This document shows positions 49,063 to 56,961 of a DNA stretch of 59,966 nt, piece after piece. Every line of letters starts with the position of its first letter. Position 1 is the stretch's first letter. This DNA is from Deltaproteobacteria bacterium HGW-Deltaproteobacteria-14 (lineage in GTDB: Bacteria > Myxococcota_A > UBA9042 > PHBI01), in assembly GCA_002841945.1 (NCBI GenBank), contig PHBI01000109.1, forward strand, positions 1 through 59,966. The letters are read 5' to 3'. The translations under genes and the position numbers were made by a program. The notes below the pieces were generated by a model, which did no database searches, was not told where the DNA came from, and saw nothing but the letters and a program-made list of their open reading frames with translations.

Positions 49063-51201
49063 GTGGAGAACTGGTACCGGATCCAGGCGGCGCTGCTCGC
49101 CGCGATCATCTGCACCGCGCTGGCCGTCAACGTCATCCTGCGGGCGCGTCGCCACCTGCCTTTTCGGCGCTTCGCGTGGCTGAACATGAACCTGGTCGCG
49201 TGGTTCGTGACCGACGCCGTCGTGGTCACGGACGCCGCCAACGAGGTGGTCGCCTTCGCGGCCCGGGGGTTCGTAGCGGCGCTGGTCCCGACGACCCTGG
49301 TCGGCTTCTTCGCCGCCTTCGTGTCCGACGAGGAGCGCTCGTCGCGGTGGCCGACCGGGCTCGCGGCGACGGCGAGCGCGCTGCTCGTGCTCGGGGTGGC
49401 GGTGGTGTGGCTCGGCGCCGACCTCTTCGGCGACGACGAGGCGTGGGCTCGCGCCGCGCAGATGGTGGCCTGGGCCAACTTCGGCGCCATCGCGGGGGCG
49501 GTCGTCCTGTCCGTGACGCTGATGTACAACCGCTTCCGCCGGGTGGAGCTGCCGGCGGAGCGGACGCGGCTCGCGTACCTGACCCTCGCGAGCGCGGCGG
49601 TGCTGACCCTGGCGCTGCTCGCGTACGCCACCGACGTCGCGGTGGCGGTGTTCGGCAACATGGTGCCCGCCGTCTACATGTACTTCATGTTCCAGGTGCT
49701 GACGCTGCGCCGGATCCTGGATCTCTTCGAGTTCCTCGGGCGCTTCGTGGTGCTCGCCGGGTTCGCCCTCGTGCTGAGCATCATCTACGCGGTGCTCGTC
49801 GCCTGGTGGCGGCACGACTTCGCGCTGTTTCTGTTCAACACGGTCATCGCGACCATCGTCATCCTGATCCTGCTCGACCCGCTCCGGAGCTTCATCGAGG
49901 AGAAGCTCAACGAGCTGATCTTCCGGGAGAAGTTCGAGTTCACCAAGCAGGCCGAGGCGATCCGCAAGAGCCTGACGAACGTCATCGACGTCGGGGCCAT
50001 GGCGGAGCTGATGCTCAGCCGCCTCGAGGCGTCGCGCCAGCTCACCCACGCCGCAGTCTTCGTGCGCGACGAGGAGGGGCTGGCGTTCGACCGGCTCGGC
50101 TTCGTCGGGACCGCGCCCCCACCGAGCCTCGACGCCATCGTCGCGCGCCCGCTCCTGACCCGGCTGGCGACGCAGAAGGTGCTCCTCATCGAGAGCCTCG
50201 AGGCCGAGCAGGCCGAGCTGCGCGAGCGCGGCGCGGTCGAGGACCAGGCCCAGGTGGAGATCCTCGAGGCCGTCGTCAAGACGATGACCGAGCTGGAGGC
50301 GGCGCTGTTGGTCGCCTTCGAGAGCGACGGGCAGCTCCTGGGCTTCCTCGGCGTCAAAGACGAGCGGCTGCGCGAGGCGTACAGCGCCGACCAGATCAAG
50401 TCCCTCGCCGCGCTGGCGGCACAGGCGACGATCACCATCGAGAACTCGCGGCTCTTCGACCGCATCCGCGAGCGCGATCGCCTCGCCGCGGTGGGTGAGA
50501 TGGCCGCCGGCCTGGCCCACGAGATCCGCAACCCGCTCGGGTCGATCAAGGGCGCAGCCCAGCTCCTCACCGAGGTCGACGCCGACCAGCGCGCGACGTT
50601 CCTCGACATCATTACCGATGAGGTGAACCGCCTCGACGGCGTCGTCAGCCAGTTCCTGACCTACGCTCGGCCGCTCAAGGGCAAGGGCGACGTCATCGAC
50701 GTCAACGAGGTGCTGCGTCGCACGCTCACGCTCTTGTCGGCCTCTGAGCACTCGAGCGAGGTCGAGCTCGTCGCCGCGCCGAACCTCCCCAGCATCCGCT
50801 CGGACCCCGAGCTGCTGCGACAGATCACGCTGAACCTCTCGCGCAACGCGATCGAGGCGATGGAGCCGCAGGGCGGCGGCCGGCTGGTGATCTCGACGGC
50901 GCTGAGCTGGCGTACCCCCGAGGCCGCGGCTCGCGCCGGCGCGAGCGGCGACCAGCTCGCCTTCGTGCGGATCCGCTTCGAAGACGACGGCCCCGGCATG
51001 CCGCCCGAGGTGATGGAGCGACTCTTCATCCCGTTCTACACCACGAAGTCGCAGGGGACCGGGCTCGGGCTCGCGATCTGCCAGCGCATCGTGAAGTCCC
51101 TCGGAGGCACCATCGAGGTGTCGTCGCGGGTCGGCCGCACGACCTTCGCGGTCTACTTGCCGGTGTCCGAAGCTTCTTCCCGCACGACGACGGCCTCATG
51201 A
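49063..51201 (+). CDS. Membrane histidine kinase with 7TM-type sensor and GAF-like region
   Basis: 712 aa from GTG 49063; no clear ribosome site is seen. Residues 1-240 have seven or eight hydrophobic helices (AALLAAIICTALAVNVIL, FAWLNMNLVAWFVTDAVVV, VPAVYMYFMFQVLTL), the histidine-kinase 7TM type sensor. A GAF-like region follows (LMLSRLEASRQLTHAAVFVRDEEGLAFDRLGFV and on). The kinase core is complete: HisKA with His in MAAGLAHEIRNPLGSIKGAAQLL, N-box NLSRNAIEAM, G1 DDGPGMP and G2 GTGLGLAICQRIV. No response regulator is adjacent. The NtrB-like HEIRNPL motif suggests an NtrC-type partner; the orphan regulator at 6083-7435 is a candidate, not more. Confidence 0.9.
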   Translation: MENWYRIQAALLAAIICTALAVNVILRARRHLPFRRFAWLNMNLVAWFVTDAVVVTDAANEVVAFAARGFVAALVPTTLVGFFAAFVSDEERSSRWPTGLAATASALLVLGVAVVWLGADLFGDDEAWARAAQMVAWANFGAIAGAVVLSVTLMYNRFRRVELPAERTRLAYLTLASAAVLTLALLAYATDVAVAVFGNMVPAVYMYFMFQVLTLRRILDLFEFLGRFVVLAGFALVLSIIYAVLVAWWRHDFALFLFNTVIATIVILILLDPLRSFIEEKLNELIFREKFEFTKQAEAIRKSLTNVIDVGAMAELMLSRLEASRQLTHAAVFVRDEEGLAFDRLGFVGTAPPPSLDAIVARPLLTRLATQKVLLIESLEAEQAELRERGAVEDQAQVEILEAVVKTMTELEAALLVAFESDGQLLGFLGVKDERLREAYSADQIKSLAALAAQATITIENSRLFDRIRERDRLAAVGEMAAGLAHEIRNPLGSIKGAAQLLTEVDADQRATFLDIITDEVNRLDGVVSQFLTYARPLKGKGDVIDVNEVLRRTLTLLSASEHSSEVELVAAPNLPSIRSDPELLRQITLNLSRNAIEAMEPQGGGRLVISTALSWRTPEAAARAGASGDQLAFVRIRFEDDGPGMPPEVMERLFIPFYTTKSQGTGLGLAICQRIVKSLGGTIEVSSRVGRTTFAVYLPVSEASSRTTTAS

Positions 51202-51358
51202 TGGTGGCCGCGCTGGCGTCGATGCGGCGCGTGGCCGCCTTCCGGCCGGGGGCGGCCTCCGGGCACGGTCAGGAATGGGGCGCACGAGGCCCCTGTTCAG
51301 GCCCCCATGCCCCGGGCGGCCCATCTGTGCTGGGGGTGGCGAAGTGGGAGGAAGGTTG

Positions 51359-52780
51359 ATGCGCTCGATACTCAGGGTCCGTCCAGGGTTTCTCGGTGTG
51401 ATCGCGGTCGGGTTGAGCCTGCTCGTGGCGACCGAGGCGATCGCGGAGACGCCCGCGCACCTCTGGACCGAGAAGTCCTGGGCCACGCCGCTCGATCCCG
51501 ACGCTCCCGTCAGCATGCGCGCGTTCTCACGCCTCGCGAAGGAGCTCTCGCCCGCGGTCGTGAACATCAACGTGCGCAAAAACCCCCACCCGACCCCCTC
51601 GTTCTTCGGCCCTCAGGGCGGCGGCAGCGGGCTCGGCACCGGCTTCATCATCCACAAGGACGGTTACGTCCTGACCAACAACCACGTGGTGCGGGACACC
51701 GACGCGATCCAGATCAAGCTCGACAACGACCACGTCTACACCGGGCGCGTCGTCGGCACCTACCCCCAGCTCGACGTCGCGCTGCTCAAGTTCGACGCCA
51801 AGGAGGCGCTGACGGTCGCGCCGCTCGGTGACTCCGAGGGGCTCGAGATCGGCGAGTGGGTGATCGCCATCGGCAACCCGTTCGGCCTGAGCCACACCGT
51901 GACGGCCGGCATCGTCAGCGCCAAGGGCCGCCGCGACATCATGGCCAACGGCGAGCCGATGTACGCGCGCTTCATCCAGACCGACGCAAGCATCAACCCC
52001 GGCAACTCCGGCGGACCGCTCATCAACATCCGGGGTGAGGTCGTGGGCATCAACACCGCGATCAACGCGGCGGGCCAAGGCATCGGCTTCGCGGTCCCGG
52101 TGAACATGATCAAGAAGATCCTGCCCCAGCTGGCGACCGGCAAGGTCAGCCGCTCCTACCTCGGCGTGCGCGTCGATCCGGTCTCCCAGGACCTCGCGGC
52201 GAAGCTGCGGCTGGATCGCCCGACGGGCGCGCTCGTGCGCGAGGTCCTCAGCGGCAGCCCCGCGGCCAAGGCCGGCGTGCACCCGGGCGACGTGATCCTG
52301 ACCTGGGACGATAAGCCCATCGATCACTGGGAGGACCTGCCGTGGCTCGCGTCCACCACCCCGACCGGCCAGAAGGTCATGATGGTCTTGAACCGCTCCG
52401 GCAAGGAGATGCGGCTCACCGCCCAGGTCGCGGAGTACCCGACCGACATCGGTTTGGCCGCGCTCGCGCCGAGCGCGCCCTCGCCAGGCGGCGCCTCCGT
52501 GGCCGACCTCGGGATGACGGTGGCGCCGCTCGACGCCGCGACCCGCAAGCAGCTCGGTCTCGGCGAGCGCGACGGGGTCATGGTCTCCAGCGTCACCGCC
52601 GGGAGCACCGCGGAGCAGCTCGGGATGCGCCCTGGCGACGTCATCACCCAGGTCAACTATGACCCGGTCAGCGGACCCGAGGCCTTCCACCAGGCGGTCG
52701 CCCGGGTCGCCGCAGGCGACATCCTGTCGTTCACCATCCGGCGCGAGAACCGCTATCTCTTCAAGGCCTTCACGCGCTAG
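51359..52780 (+). CDS. HtrA/DegP-family periplasmic serine protease
   Basis: 473 aa from ATG 51359 with GGAGGAAGG upstream; an in-frame extension to 51275 is not part of the protein. The signal peptide is FLGVIAVGLSLLVATEAIAE. The trypsin-like domain has the triad His109 (TNNHVV), Asp139 (QLDVALLKF) and Ser217 (NPGNSGGPLIN). Two PDZ domains follow (RSYLGVRVDPVSQDLA from about 265, and GMTVAPLDAATRKQLGL from about 385), as in DegP/DegQ/MucD. It degrades or refolds misfolded envelope proteins. It is the next gene after the histidine kinase on the same strand, 157 bases downstream, so a link to envelope stress sensing is possible. Confidence 0.95.
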   Translation: MRSILRVRPGFLGVIAVGLSLLVATEAIAETPAHLWTEKSWATPLDPDAPVSMRAFSRLAKELSPAVVNINVRKNPHPTPSFFGPQGGGSGLGTGFIIHKDGYVLTNNHVVRDTDAIQIKLDNDHVYTGRVVGTYPQLDVALLKFDAKEALTVAPLGDSEGLEIGEWVIAIGNPFGLSHTVTAGIVSAKGRRDIMANGEPMYARFIQTDASINPGNSGGPLINIRGEVVGINTAINAAGQGIGFAVPVNMIKKILPQLATGKVSRSYLGVRVDPVSQDLAAKLRLDRPTGALVREVLSGSPAAKAGVHPGDVILTWDDKPIDHWEDLPWLASTTPTGQKVMMVLNRSGKEMRLTAQVAEYPTDIGLAALAPSAPSPGGASVADLGMTVAPLDAATRKQLGLGERDGVMVSSVTAGSTAEQLGMRPGDVITQVNYDPVSGPEAFHQAVARVAAGDILSFTIRRENRYLFKAFTR

Positions 52781-52925
52781 CGCGGGGCGCGAGCGCCGCC
52801 CCCTCCGTCAACCCCGTTGACAGTTCGGCGAGCGCCCGAAGGACTCGATCTCCCACCACCCGGCCTCGCCGCGGGGCGTTCCGGACGCCGCTCCGCAGCG
52901 ATCCAGCCCCCTCGCGCACGTCGAC

Positions 52926-53414
52926 TCAGTGGATCGAGTAGCGCGCCTTGTTCTGGATGTACCAGCGGCTGAACTCATCGATCTCGTCGAGCAGCGTCCG
53001 GATCTTCTCGACCTCGGGCTTGGCCTGGCCCTCCTGGTGGAGGCGTCGCACGCTGCTCAGGCTCGCCTTGATCTTCCCGACGAGCTCGTCGGGGACCGCC
53101 TCGCCGATCGGCTCGATCTTCTCGAAGCACGGCACGGCGGCCGCGGCGTGCGCCTCGTCGAGGGCGTGGGTGTGGATGTCGAAGGACGCGTGCACCGCGG
53201 TGACGCAGTCGTGTACCGCGACCACGTTCTGTTGCCGCTGCTTCGCGCCGTCGGCGAGGATCATCACGATGACCGCGACCGCGACCGCGACCCCGACGAC
53301 GCCCATGAAGATCCACGGGCTCTTCGGCAGGGTCGACATGATCCGAAAGCGCGGATCGCCAGAGATCCCGAGCGTCGCCTGCTTGAGCTTTGAGGACTGT
53401 GAACCTGGAAGCAT
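52926..53414 (-). CDS. Single-pass membrane protein of unknown function
   Basis: 162 aa from ATG 53414 (an alternative ATG is 53339). One membrane helix is clear (SPWIFMGVVGVAVAVAVIVMILADG), placing the N-terminus inside and the remainder outside. The extracytoplasmic part is helical and charged (AVHDCVTAVHASFDIHTHALDEAHAAAAVPCFEKI, then EKIRTLLDEIDEFSRWYIQNKARYSIH), with two Cys that could form a disulfide. Unknown family. Upstream, a GTTGAC-type hexamer lies about 40 bases before the start on the minus strand and may be a -35. It converges with the HtrA gene. Confidence 0.65.
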   Translation of the reverse strand: MLPGSQSSKLKQATLGISGDPRFRIMSTLPKSPWIFMGVVGVAVAVAVIVMILADGAKQRQQNVVAVHDCVTAVHASFDIHTHALDEAHAAAAVPCFEKIEPIGEAVPDELVGKIKASLSSVRRLHQEGQAKPEVEKIRTLLDEIDEFSRWYIQNKARYSIH

Positions 53415-53579
53415 CCGCGACTGCCTGCCTTTTTCCCCATAAGCATCACGTCGGGCGGTCAACGCCCGCGCAGTATGCGCCAAGAACCCTGGGTCCGCAA
53501 CCGCCCTGGCCCGCCTCACATGCGGCGTTGCAGGACGTCACCCGCCCCGGCGGCGCGCTCCGGGCGGCGACGAACGCGT

Positions 53580-54218
53580 TCAGCGCCGCCTCGGACGGCG
53601 GGGCGTCGACGCGACCCGCACGCCGCTCGCGCGAGGCCCGACCAACGCCCACAAGACCTCCGGCGTGACGAGCGCGGAGTGGGCGCCAGCGAGCGCCAGC
53701 TCACCGACGTGCTGGGCGTTGCGGAGCCCGATGGCCAGGAGCTGCGCCTCGAAGTCGCAGTCGGTCAGCAGCGCGGCCACGTCCTCGGCGAGCTTCACGC
53801 CGTCGCCCCCCGCCGCCTCGGTCGCCCCGACGTCGACGCTGATCCAGGTCGCCCCGGCCTTCGCCGCGAGCAGCGCTTGGGCCACGGTGACGCACGGCCC
53901 GACGCAGGTGGCGATCCCCTCGTCGAAGCAGGTGCGACACACCTCGAGCCCCTCCCGGCTGAGCGCGACGCCGCACACCACCTCGTCGCCCATCGCGGCG
54001 AGCTCCCGAGCTCGCACCAACGACGCCTCCACCTCGGACGCCTCCACCTCGATGACGACCGGCCCGACCGCGAGGTCGAGCAGCGCGTCGACTATGGCGC
54101 GGAGGCCCTTGGCCCCCTGACGCGAGGCGCTCGGGCCGAGCACCACCCCGTCGACGACGCCGACGTCGACCACGTCTGCTACCGCCTCGTGCGAGGCGCT
54201 CTCGATGAACAGCTTCAA
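53580..54218 (-). CDS. Transaldolase/TalC-family protein lacking catalytic residues
   Basis: 212 aa. Its length and pattern match fructose-6-phosphate aldolase/transaldolase TalC: MKLFIESASHEAVAD at the start (family MxLFIDTA), DGVVLGPSAS (family DGVTTNPS), GDEVVCGVALSREGLEVCRTC (family VVKVPVTxEGLxA), and KAGATWISVDVGATEAAGGDG. Three key residues are changed. The Asp of strand 1 is Glu6, the Asn of TTNPS is Gly29, and the Schiff-base Lys is Gly83. Without the Lys the aldolase chemistry is impossible, so this is a pseudoenzyme or has another function. The ends of the barrel are otherwise well kept. The start ATG 54218 is family-like. Confidence 0.82.
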   Translation of the reverse strand: MKLFIESASHEAVADVVDVGVVDGVVLGPSASRQGAKGLRAIVDALLDLAVGPVVIEVEASEVEASLVRARELAAMGDEVVCGVALSREGLEVCRTCFDEGIATCVGPCVTVAQALLAAKAGATWISVDVGATEAAGGDGVKLAEDVAALLTDCDFEAQLLAIGLRNAQHVGELALAGAHSALVTPEVLWALVGPRASGVRVASTPRRPRRR

Positions 54219-54371
54219 GCGGGATCCCCTGGGGCGAGGTCTGGCTCATCCCTACAGCCTGATCCGCTCGTTCGGCAAGCGCGCAGGGGAGAAAAGCGCG
54301 GCTGCGGCGCCCTGGCCATGACGTCGCCGGTCCCGCGGCGCTCGCGCCCCGAAGCCCGTCTCCCCCTGGGC

Positions 54372-54400
54372 TTGCCGGGTCGGACCCGCCCGTCCAGAAT
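54372..54400 (+). promoter_or_regulatory. Promoter candidate for the barrel-like gene
   Basis: TTGCCG at 54372-54377, a 17-base spacer and CAGAAT at 54395-54400, about 45 bases before the GTG at 54445. Sequence match is moderate only. Confidence 0.35.
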
Positions 54401-54444
54401 CGAGGCCGCCGCGGCCTGGGCGCGGCTCACGCTCGGAGGAGCCC

Positions 54445-55056
54445 GTGCCACATCGCCCCCGCCGCCCGATCCCGCTCGTCGCCGCGCTCGCCCTCGCGAC
54501 CCTCGCCGCCCTCTCGCCGGACGCCCACGCCAAGGATCTCAACGGCCGCCTCGGCGTCGGCCTCGAGGAGACCATCGGTGGGGCCACCGGGATCGCCGTC
54601 CGCTACTTCGTGAGCGAGGGGGTCGGGCTGACGAGCACCCTCGGCGTCGACATCACGCTGATCGACGGCGACGACGGCCAGAGCAAGGTCGCGACCGGCT
54701 TCGTCGGCTCCTTCGGCGTCGCGGTCCACTTCGCGCGGTCGCTCCACGCCCACCTCGGCTTCGGCGTGCGCGCGACCTTCGGCTACCGCAGCCTCGAGGC
54801 GGCGCAGCTGATCGATCCGACCGCGACGTCGACCGACCTCCACGTCGCGCTCGAGCTGCCGCTGCTGCTCGAGTTCTTCCTCTCCGACCACTTCAGCGTC
54901 GGGGCGTCCACGGGGTTCATCCTGAACTTCGTCCCGAAGAGCGGCAGCTCGCTGCCGACCTCGGGCGCCGGCGGGACGCGGACCCCGGGGGCCATCGGGA
55001 TCGGCGTCGGCGCTGGCTCGATCGGGGCGACGCTGGCGGTGCTCTACTACTTCTGA
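54445..55056 (+). CDS. Outer-membrane beta-barrel-like protein
   Basis: 203 aa from GTG 54445 with GGAGGAG upstream. There is a signal peptide (RPIPLVAALALATLAALSPDAHA). The mature part is a run of amphipathic strands (GRLGVGLEETIGGATGIAVRYFVSEG, VGLTSTLGVDITLID, GFVGSFGVAVHFARSLHAHLGFGVRATFGYRS, DLHVALELPLLLEFFLSDHFSVGAS) and the protein ends in an aromatic residue (LAVLYYF), the usual OM barrel C-terminus. It resembles the small eight-stranded OmpA/OmpW-like barrels seen in myxobacteria. No binding motif is visible. Confidence 0.75.
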   Translation: MPHRPRRPIPLVAALALATLAALSPDAHAKDLNGRLGVGLEETIGGATGIAVRYFVSEGVGLTSTLGVDITLIDGDDGQSKVATGFVGSFGVAVHFARSLHAHLGFGVRATFGYRSLEAAQLIDPTATSTDLHVALELPLLLEFFLSDHFSVGASTGFILNFVPKSGSSLPTSGAGGTRTPGAIGIGVGAGSIGATLAVLYYF

Positions 55057-55118
55057 GCCGAGGCGCGCACCAGGCCCCGACGTCGGCTATGGGCCGTCGG
55101 CTGCCAGGCCGCGGCTCT

Positions 55119-56486
55119 CTACCGCAGCGCGAAGAACAGCGCGACGGCGACGCCGACGAGCGCCAGGGCGGCGATCACGTACAGCGGCGTGTGCGACTTG
55201 CCGGTCGCGGTGCTGCTCGGCCAGTCCACCGCGCCGGTGCTGTCCCCTTCGAGCAACGAGACGAGCTCCGCCGCAGACTTCACGTCTTCGAGCGCACGCA
55301 GCGACGGGGTGCGGTGGCCGTTGTCGGACTCGGTCGACTTGACCGGGCCGTTGCCGCCCCAGACCCCGGACAAGTCGAAGCGCTGCCCGCTCGGGAACGA
55401 CATCGCCGCGACGTCGAGGGGCTGGCTCCCCACCATCCCACGCACCGCGGGGGAGAAGCCGAGCATCGACAGGTTGGCGATCTCCTCGTCGATCATCGCG
55501 GCGATGCGCTGACGCCGCTCGCTCGCGTCCTCGTGCGGGACGTTGGCGCCGAAGAGGTGGTCGACCATCTGTGCCAGGTCGTAGCTGGTCGTCTTGAGCC
55601 CGTTCTTGAACAGGTAGTCCGCGAGCGCGTCCCCGAGCTCCCGCGCCGACGTGAAGCGCTTCTTGGGATCGCGCGCCAAGGCCCGCATCACGATCCGCTC
55701 GAACTCGGGCGTGACGTCCTTGTTGAACTTCGACAGCGGCGGCACCTCGGCCTTGCGCACGAGCTCGACCGTCTCGACGTCGGTCTTGGCCAGAAACAGC
55801 CGCCGGTTCGCGAGCAGCTCCCAGGTGACGATCCCCACGGCGAAGAGGTCGGCGCGGTGGTCGGCCGACTTCCCCTCGGTCACCTCAGGAGACAGGTAGC
55901 TGTACTTGCCCTTCACGATGCCCGGATCGGTCTTCGTGAGCTGCGAGGTCGCCTTCGCCAGGCCGAAGTCGGTGATCTTCACCTCGCCCGACTTCGAGAT
56001 CATCACGTTGGGCGGCGACAGGTCGCGGTGGACGATCCGCAGGGGCTTGCCCGCGGAGTCCTTGCGGGTGTGCGCGTGCTCGAGGCCCTTGCACACCTCC
56101 ATCATCATGTAGCAGACGAACGCCAGCGGCATGCGGTAGCCGACCTCGCTCGCCTTCTGGAAGATCCGTCGGACGTTGAACCCCTCGACGTACTCCATGA
56201 CGATGAAGTACGTGCCGCTCGACTGGTTCACGTCGAAGACCTGAACGATATTGGCGTGGTTCAGCGTGATCGACAGCCGCGCCTCGTCGAGGAACATCGA
56301 GATGAACTTCTCGTTCTTCGTCAGCGAGGGCAGGACGCGCTTGATGGCGACGAGCTTCTCCATGCCCTGGATGCTCATCGCCTTCGCGAGGAAGATCTCG
56401 GCCATGCCGCCGGCGTCGATCTTCTTCACGATCTGGTAGCGCTGCCGCGTGGGATCGGCGCCGGGGCTCTCGCTACTCGTCTGCAA
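55119..56486 (-). CDS. Eukaryotic-type Ser/Thr protein kinase with C-terminal membrane anchor
   Basis: 455 aa. The TTG start at 56486 is chosen because AGGAAGGTGA lies 5 bases upstream and the -10 element at 56514-56519 rules out starts beyond about 56507; GTG 56495 is the alternative. Kinase subdomains are complete: glycine loop IDAGGMAEIF, VAIKRV, catalytic loop HRDLSPPNVMIS, DFGLAKA, and APE-like SPE in YSYLSPEVTEG. The C-terminal 130 residues are linker, and the end is one membrane helix (LYVIAALALVGVAVALFFAL). It is the Hanks/Pkn type abundant in myxobacteria; substrates could include FHA-partner proteins such as those at 5018 or 45967, an inference only. Confidence 0.93.
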   Translation of the reverse strand: MQTSSESPGADPTRQRYQIVKKIDAGGMAEIFLAKAMSIQGMEKLVAIKRVLPSLTKNEKFISMFLDEARLSITLNHANIVQVFDVNQSSGTYFIVMEYVEGFNVRRIFQKASEVGYRMPLAFVCYMMMEVCKGLEHAHTRKDSAGKPLRIVHRDLSPPNVMISKSGEVKITDFGLAKATSQLTKTDPGIVKGKYSYLSPEVTEGKSADHRADLFAVGIVTWELLANRRLFLAKTDVETVELVRKAEVPPLSKFNKDVTPEFERIVMRALARDPKKRFTSARELGDALADYLFKNGLKTTSYDLAQMVDHLFGANVPHEDASERRQRIAAMIDEEIANLSMLGFSPAVRGMVGSQPLDVAAMSFPSGQRFDLSGVWGGNGPVKSTESDNGHRTPSLRALEDVKSAAELVSLLEGDSTGAVDWPSSTATGKSHTPLYVIAALALVGVAVALFFALR

Positions 56487-56513
56487 GGGAGTCACCTTCC
56501 TAGCCGGGGCGCG

Positions 56514-56519
56514 ACTATA
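56514..56519 (-). promoter_or_regulatory. -10 element of the kinase gene
   Basis: Read on the minus strand the hexamer is TATAGT. The best -35 is TTTTCA about 17 bases upstream. Transcription starting near 56507 leaves a leader of about 20 bases to TTG 56486, which helps fix that start codon. Confidence 0.5.
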
Positions 56520-56556
56520 CTTCACCGCCCCCGGGCTGAAAACAATCGCAGACGGC

Positions 56557-56961
56557 TCAGCGGCCGGTCCCTACGGGCCGGTCGAGGCGCCAGCCCTCCT
56601 CCGTCTTGACGAGCTCGGCCGGTCCGAGCCGCGTCATGACCCGGGCGCGCTGCTCCGGCGGGGCGTCGCTGGCCAGCGCGAGGACCCGCTCGGCCTGCTC
56701 GAGGAGGGCGTCGCGGTGGCCGCTGTAGAGCACCAGAAAGCCCTCGAGATCGAGCCCCTCGCGCGCGTCGGGGTGGATCAGCGCGAAGGCGTCCCGCGGG
56801 CGCCCCTCCGCGAGGGCGTCCCGGTAGGCCGCGATCGCCGCGACCGGGTCGGGCTCCGGCGCGTGTACGTCGCGCGGGCACCCGGCCCCCCCGAGCAGCA
56901 GCAGGCATGCTGCAATGCACAAGGATCCTCGCAGCCCGATCGTCCCAACCGTCCAGGTCAT
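56557..56961 (-). CDS. Small lipoprotein
   Basis: 134 aa from ATG 56961, overlapping the stop of the DUF3857-type gene (ATGA). The signal peptide ends GAGC (LCIAACLLLLGGAGC). The mature part is helical with the pattern PDPVAAIAAYRDALAEGRPRDAFALIHPDAREGLDLEGFLVLY, which suggests an NTF2-like or short lipoprotein fold. A strand pair near the end is ELVKTEEGWRLDRP. Unknown function. It is co-transcribed with the large gene upstream. Confidence 0.7.
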   Translation of the reverse strand: MTWTVGTIGLRGSLCIAACLLLLGGAGCPRDVHAPEPDPVAAIAAYRDALAEGRPRDAFALIHPDAREGLDLEGFLVLYSGHRDALLEQAERVLALASDAPPEQRARVMTRLGPAELVKTEEGWRLDRPVGTGR

